A stretch of DNA of 64,000 nt. Source: Seohaeicola saemankumensis (GTDB lineage: Bacteria; Pseudomonadota; Alphaproteobacteria; Rhodobacterales; Rhodobacteraceae). Below the pieces are notes generated by a model. The model was not told the origin of the DNA and searched no databases. It was given only the letters and a program-made list of their open reading frames with translations. The DNA is taken from positions 124,001 through 188,000 of the forward strand of contig NZ_JBHTKR010000005.1 of the NCBI RefSeq assembly GCF_042678485.1. The letters are read 5' to 3'. This document shows, in pieces, positions 62,191 to 64,000 of this stretch (positions are counted from its first letter, which is position 1; every line of letters starts with the position of its first letter). The position numbers were made by a program, and so were the translations under genes.

Positions 62191-62943
62191 TCAGGTCAGC
62201 GCATCCCAGATCAGCTTGATCCCGGTGATGGTCAGCAAGATGTAGGTCAGCGCGAAAAAGGCGCGTTCCGGCACCATGTGATGCGCCTTCACGCCCAGCC
62301 ATGCCCCCAGCAGCGCGACGGGCGCCAGGAACAGATCGGCCAGCAGCGTCTCGGCCGTGAATATGCCCAGGAAGGCGTAAGGAATGAACTTGGCGATATT
62401 GACCGCCCAGAAGACGATCACGGTCGTCGCCTGATAGGGCGTCTTGCCCAGCTTGCGCGACAGCAGCCATACCGCGGCCGGCGGCCCGCCCGCGTGGCTG
62501 ACGAAACTGGTGAAGCCGGCGGTGGCCCCGGCCAGCGCCCCGGCCCACAGCGGCAATTCGGCGCGCGCCGCGCGGATCAGGCCCAGTTTCAGCCCCATCT
62601 GCCATACCACGAACCCGACCGATATCACGCCGATCAGCAGCCGGAACACATCCGCATCGGCAATCGTGTAAAGCCAGGCCCCCAGCGCCACACCGGGCAG
62701 CGCGCCCAGGATCAGCAGCTTCGCGTCAGGCGCGCTCCATTTCTTCCAGTAGGGGCGCAGGTTCGCCACATCCATCAGCATCAGGAGCGGCAACATGATG
62801 CCCAGCGCCTGCCCCGGCTCAAGCGCGACAGCCAGAATCGACGCAGCGGCAAAAGCCGCGCCCGATCCGAACCCGCCCTTCGAGATCCCGGCGAACAGAA
62901 CCGCCGGTATCGCTACCATGAAAAACTGCGCGTCCAGCTCCAT
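62191..62943 (-). CDS. TSUP-family transporter
   Basis: This 250-residue inner-membrane protein has about 7-8 membrane segments and the TSUP motifs ISKGGFGSG near the start and ATAGFTSFVSHAGGPPAAVWLL in the second half. It is probably an anion permease; the substrate is unknown. It is distinct in sequence and length from the TSUP protein at 41.6 kb. The start at 62943 is chosen over the open frame to 62982. It is divergent from mdh (162-bp gap). Confidence 0.85.
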   Translation of the reverse strand: MELDAQFFMVAIPAVLFAGISKGGFGSGAAFAAASILAVALEPGQALGIMLPLLMLMDVANLRPYWKKWSAPDAKLLILGALPGVALGAWLYTIADADVFRLLIGVISVGFVVWQMGLKLGLIRAARAELPLWAGALAGATAGFTSFVSHAGGPPAAVWLLSRKLGKTPYQATTVIVFWAVNIAKFIPYAFLGIFTAETLLADLFLAPVALLGAWLGVKAHHMVPERAFFALTYILLTITGIKLIWDALT

Positions 62944-63105
62944 CCTTGGCCCTGATCCCGAAAATTGCGCCCTGTCACGCATTTAGCCCCATCGCGCGGC
63001 AGGGAACAGCCCCCCTTGCCGCCGCAGCGCAGCGCAGCACTCTTGCGCGACGACGCGGAAGCGACTAGGCCATGCGGCAAATTCAACCAAGCGGAGACAG
63101 TTCCA

Positions 63106-64000
63106 ATGGCCAGACCCAAGATTGCCCTCATCGGCGCCGGACAGATCGGGGGCACGCTTGCCCACCTCGCCGCGCTGAAAGAGCTGGGCGACATCGTCCT
63201 GTTCGACATCGCCGAGGGCACACCCGAAGGCAAGGCGCTCGACATCGCGGAATCCGGCCCCTCCGAAGGGTTCGACGCGGCGCTGCGCGGCACCCAGTCC
63301 TATGAGGATATCGCGGGCGCGGATGTCTGCATCGTCACCGCCGGTGTCCCCCGCAAGCCGGGCATGAGCCGCGATGACCTGCTGGGCATCAACCTCAAGG
63401 TCATGAAATCCGTGGGCGAAGGCATTGCCGCGCATGCCCCCGACGCATTCGTCATCTGCATCACCAACCCGCTGGATGCGATGGTCTGGGCGCTGCGCGA
63501 ATTCTCGGGCCTGCCGCACAACAAGGTCTGCGGCATGGCGGGCGTTCTGGACTCTGCGCGCTTCCGCCACTTCCTGAGCCTGGAATTCGGCGTGTCGATG
63601 CGCGATGTCACCGCCTTCGTGCTGGGCGGCCATGGCGATACGATGGTGCCGCTGGTGCGCTACTCCACCGTGGCCGGCATCCCGCTGCCCGACCTGGTGA
63701 AGATGGGCTGGACCACGCAGGACAAGCTGGACGCGATCGTGCAGCGTACCCGTGATGGCGGCGCCGAGATCGTGGGCCTGCTGAAGACCGGTTCGGCCTT
63801 CTACGCCCCCGCCACCAGCGCCATCGAAATGGCCGAAGCCTATCTGAAAGACCAAAAGCGCGTTCTGCCCTGCGCGGCCTATGTGGATGGCGCCTACGGC
63901 CTCAAGGGTTTCTACGTCGGCGTGCCCACCGTGATCGGTGCCGGTGGCGTCGAGAAGGTCGTGGATATCACGATGAACAAGGACGAACAGGCGATGTTCG
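63106..64000 (+). CDS. mdh: Malate dehydrogenase, partial (runs off right edge)
   Basis: The 298 codons present start MARPKIALIGAGQIGGTLAHLA, the NAD-binding motif of the LDH-like malate dehydrogenases of Alphaproteobacteria. They include VTAGVPRKPGMSRDDLL (substrate Arg), ITNPLDAM, and the catalytic H176 in LGGHGDTMVPL. It oxidises malate to oxaloacetate in the TCA cycle and also receives malate from the EMC pathway. GGAG lies about 10 bases upstream. About 20 codons are missing beyond base 64000. CATGCGGCAAA at 63071-63081 faintly resembles the EMC site. Confidence 0.96.
   Translation, partial: MARPKIALIGAGQIGGTLAHLAALKELGDIVLFDIAEGTPEGKALDIAESGPSEGFDAALRGTQSYEDIAGADVCIVTAGVPRKPGMSRDDLLGINLKVMKSVGEGIAAHAPDAFVICITNPLDAMVWALREFSGLPHNKVCGMAGVLDSARFRHFLSLEFGVSMRDVTAFVLGGHGDTMVPLVRYSTVAGIPLPDLVKMGWTTQDKLDAIVQRTRDGGAEIVGLLKTGSAFYAPATSAIEMAEAYLKDQKRVLPCAAYVDGAYGLKGFYVGVPTVIGAGGVEKVVDITMNKDEQAMF

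Noticed and set aside
63071..63081. Fourth EMC-type site before mdh (CATGCGGCAAA)
   Set aside because: Too many differences from the three clear copies to count.

Overview
The window is high-GC, densely packed, intron-free bacterial DNA. Its gene content points to an alphaproteobacterium of the Rhodobacteraceae/Roseobacter group. The indicators are an atpHAGDC cluster without F0 genes, a CIRCE-controlled groESL operon, ethylmalonyl-CoA (EMC) pathway genes next to sdhCDAB and mdh, a luxR-luxI pair next to ccr, and several families typical of this group (DUF2161, DUF2125, TIGR02186, TIGR01459, NnrU, extensin-like). I assign the family level from recognised proteins; the genus cannot be read from the sequence. 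I see no insertion sequence, prophage, CRISPR array, rRNA or tRNA gene, so this looks like ordinary chromosomal backbone.

Layout. 1-9.3 kb: end of groESL with a perfect CIRCE, a DUF2161 nuclease-fold protein, Mn-dependent pyrophosphatase, a HAD protein, a PhaJ-like hydratase, ribF-ycgN-ltaE (overlapping), an alpha/beta hydrolase with a DsbA-like isomerase, prs and an H-type lectin. 9.3-14.7 kb: atpHAGDC with its terminator. 14.7-24.4 kb: methyltransferase, gloB, clpA, M23 peptidase, an orphan ExbB/OmpA-like pair, gamma-glutamylcyclotransferase and a DUF2125 protein. 24.4-31.9 kb: hisC-tyrC-extensin-like operon, homospermidine synthase, rpsD, a 24-residue lipoprotein, a Hint-domain protein and an LpxR-like protein. 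32-43.3 kb: a Na+/H+ antiporter fused to a cyclic-nucleotide-binding domain, nfu-tsaB-rimI, a four-gene BMP-type nucleoside ABC transporter, and TSUP plus TIGR02186.

43.3-47.3 kb: SDR, a RecD-like helicase, luxI, luxR and a small leader ORF preceded by a CtrA-type box. 47.4-64 kb is a carbon-metabolism block: ccr, a PlsB-like acyltransferase, ecm, a GNAT, deoD, a DUF1989 protein, sdhCDA-(lipoprotein)-B, then mcl2-nnrU-DUF1737-mch, a small secreted protein, a second TSUP and the start of mdh. Ccr and Ecm carry crotonyl-CoA to methylsuccinyl-CoA. Mch and Mcl2 act later, towards glyoxylate/propionyl-CoA and free malate. Sdh and Mdh take the products into the TCA cycle.

The most interesting signals are regulatory. 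A 13-15 bp word (TGCCGCRATGCAG) lies upstream of all three EMC transcription units in the window (ccr, ecm and mcl2-...-mch). Three copies of a TGTGATCACA-type palindrome sit between sdhC and mch, two of them 21 bp apart. A perfect GTTAA-N7-TTAAC box precedes the luxR unit. I do not see a clear novel defence or mobile system here.
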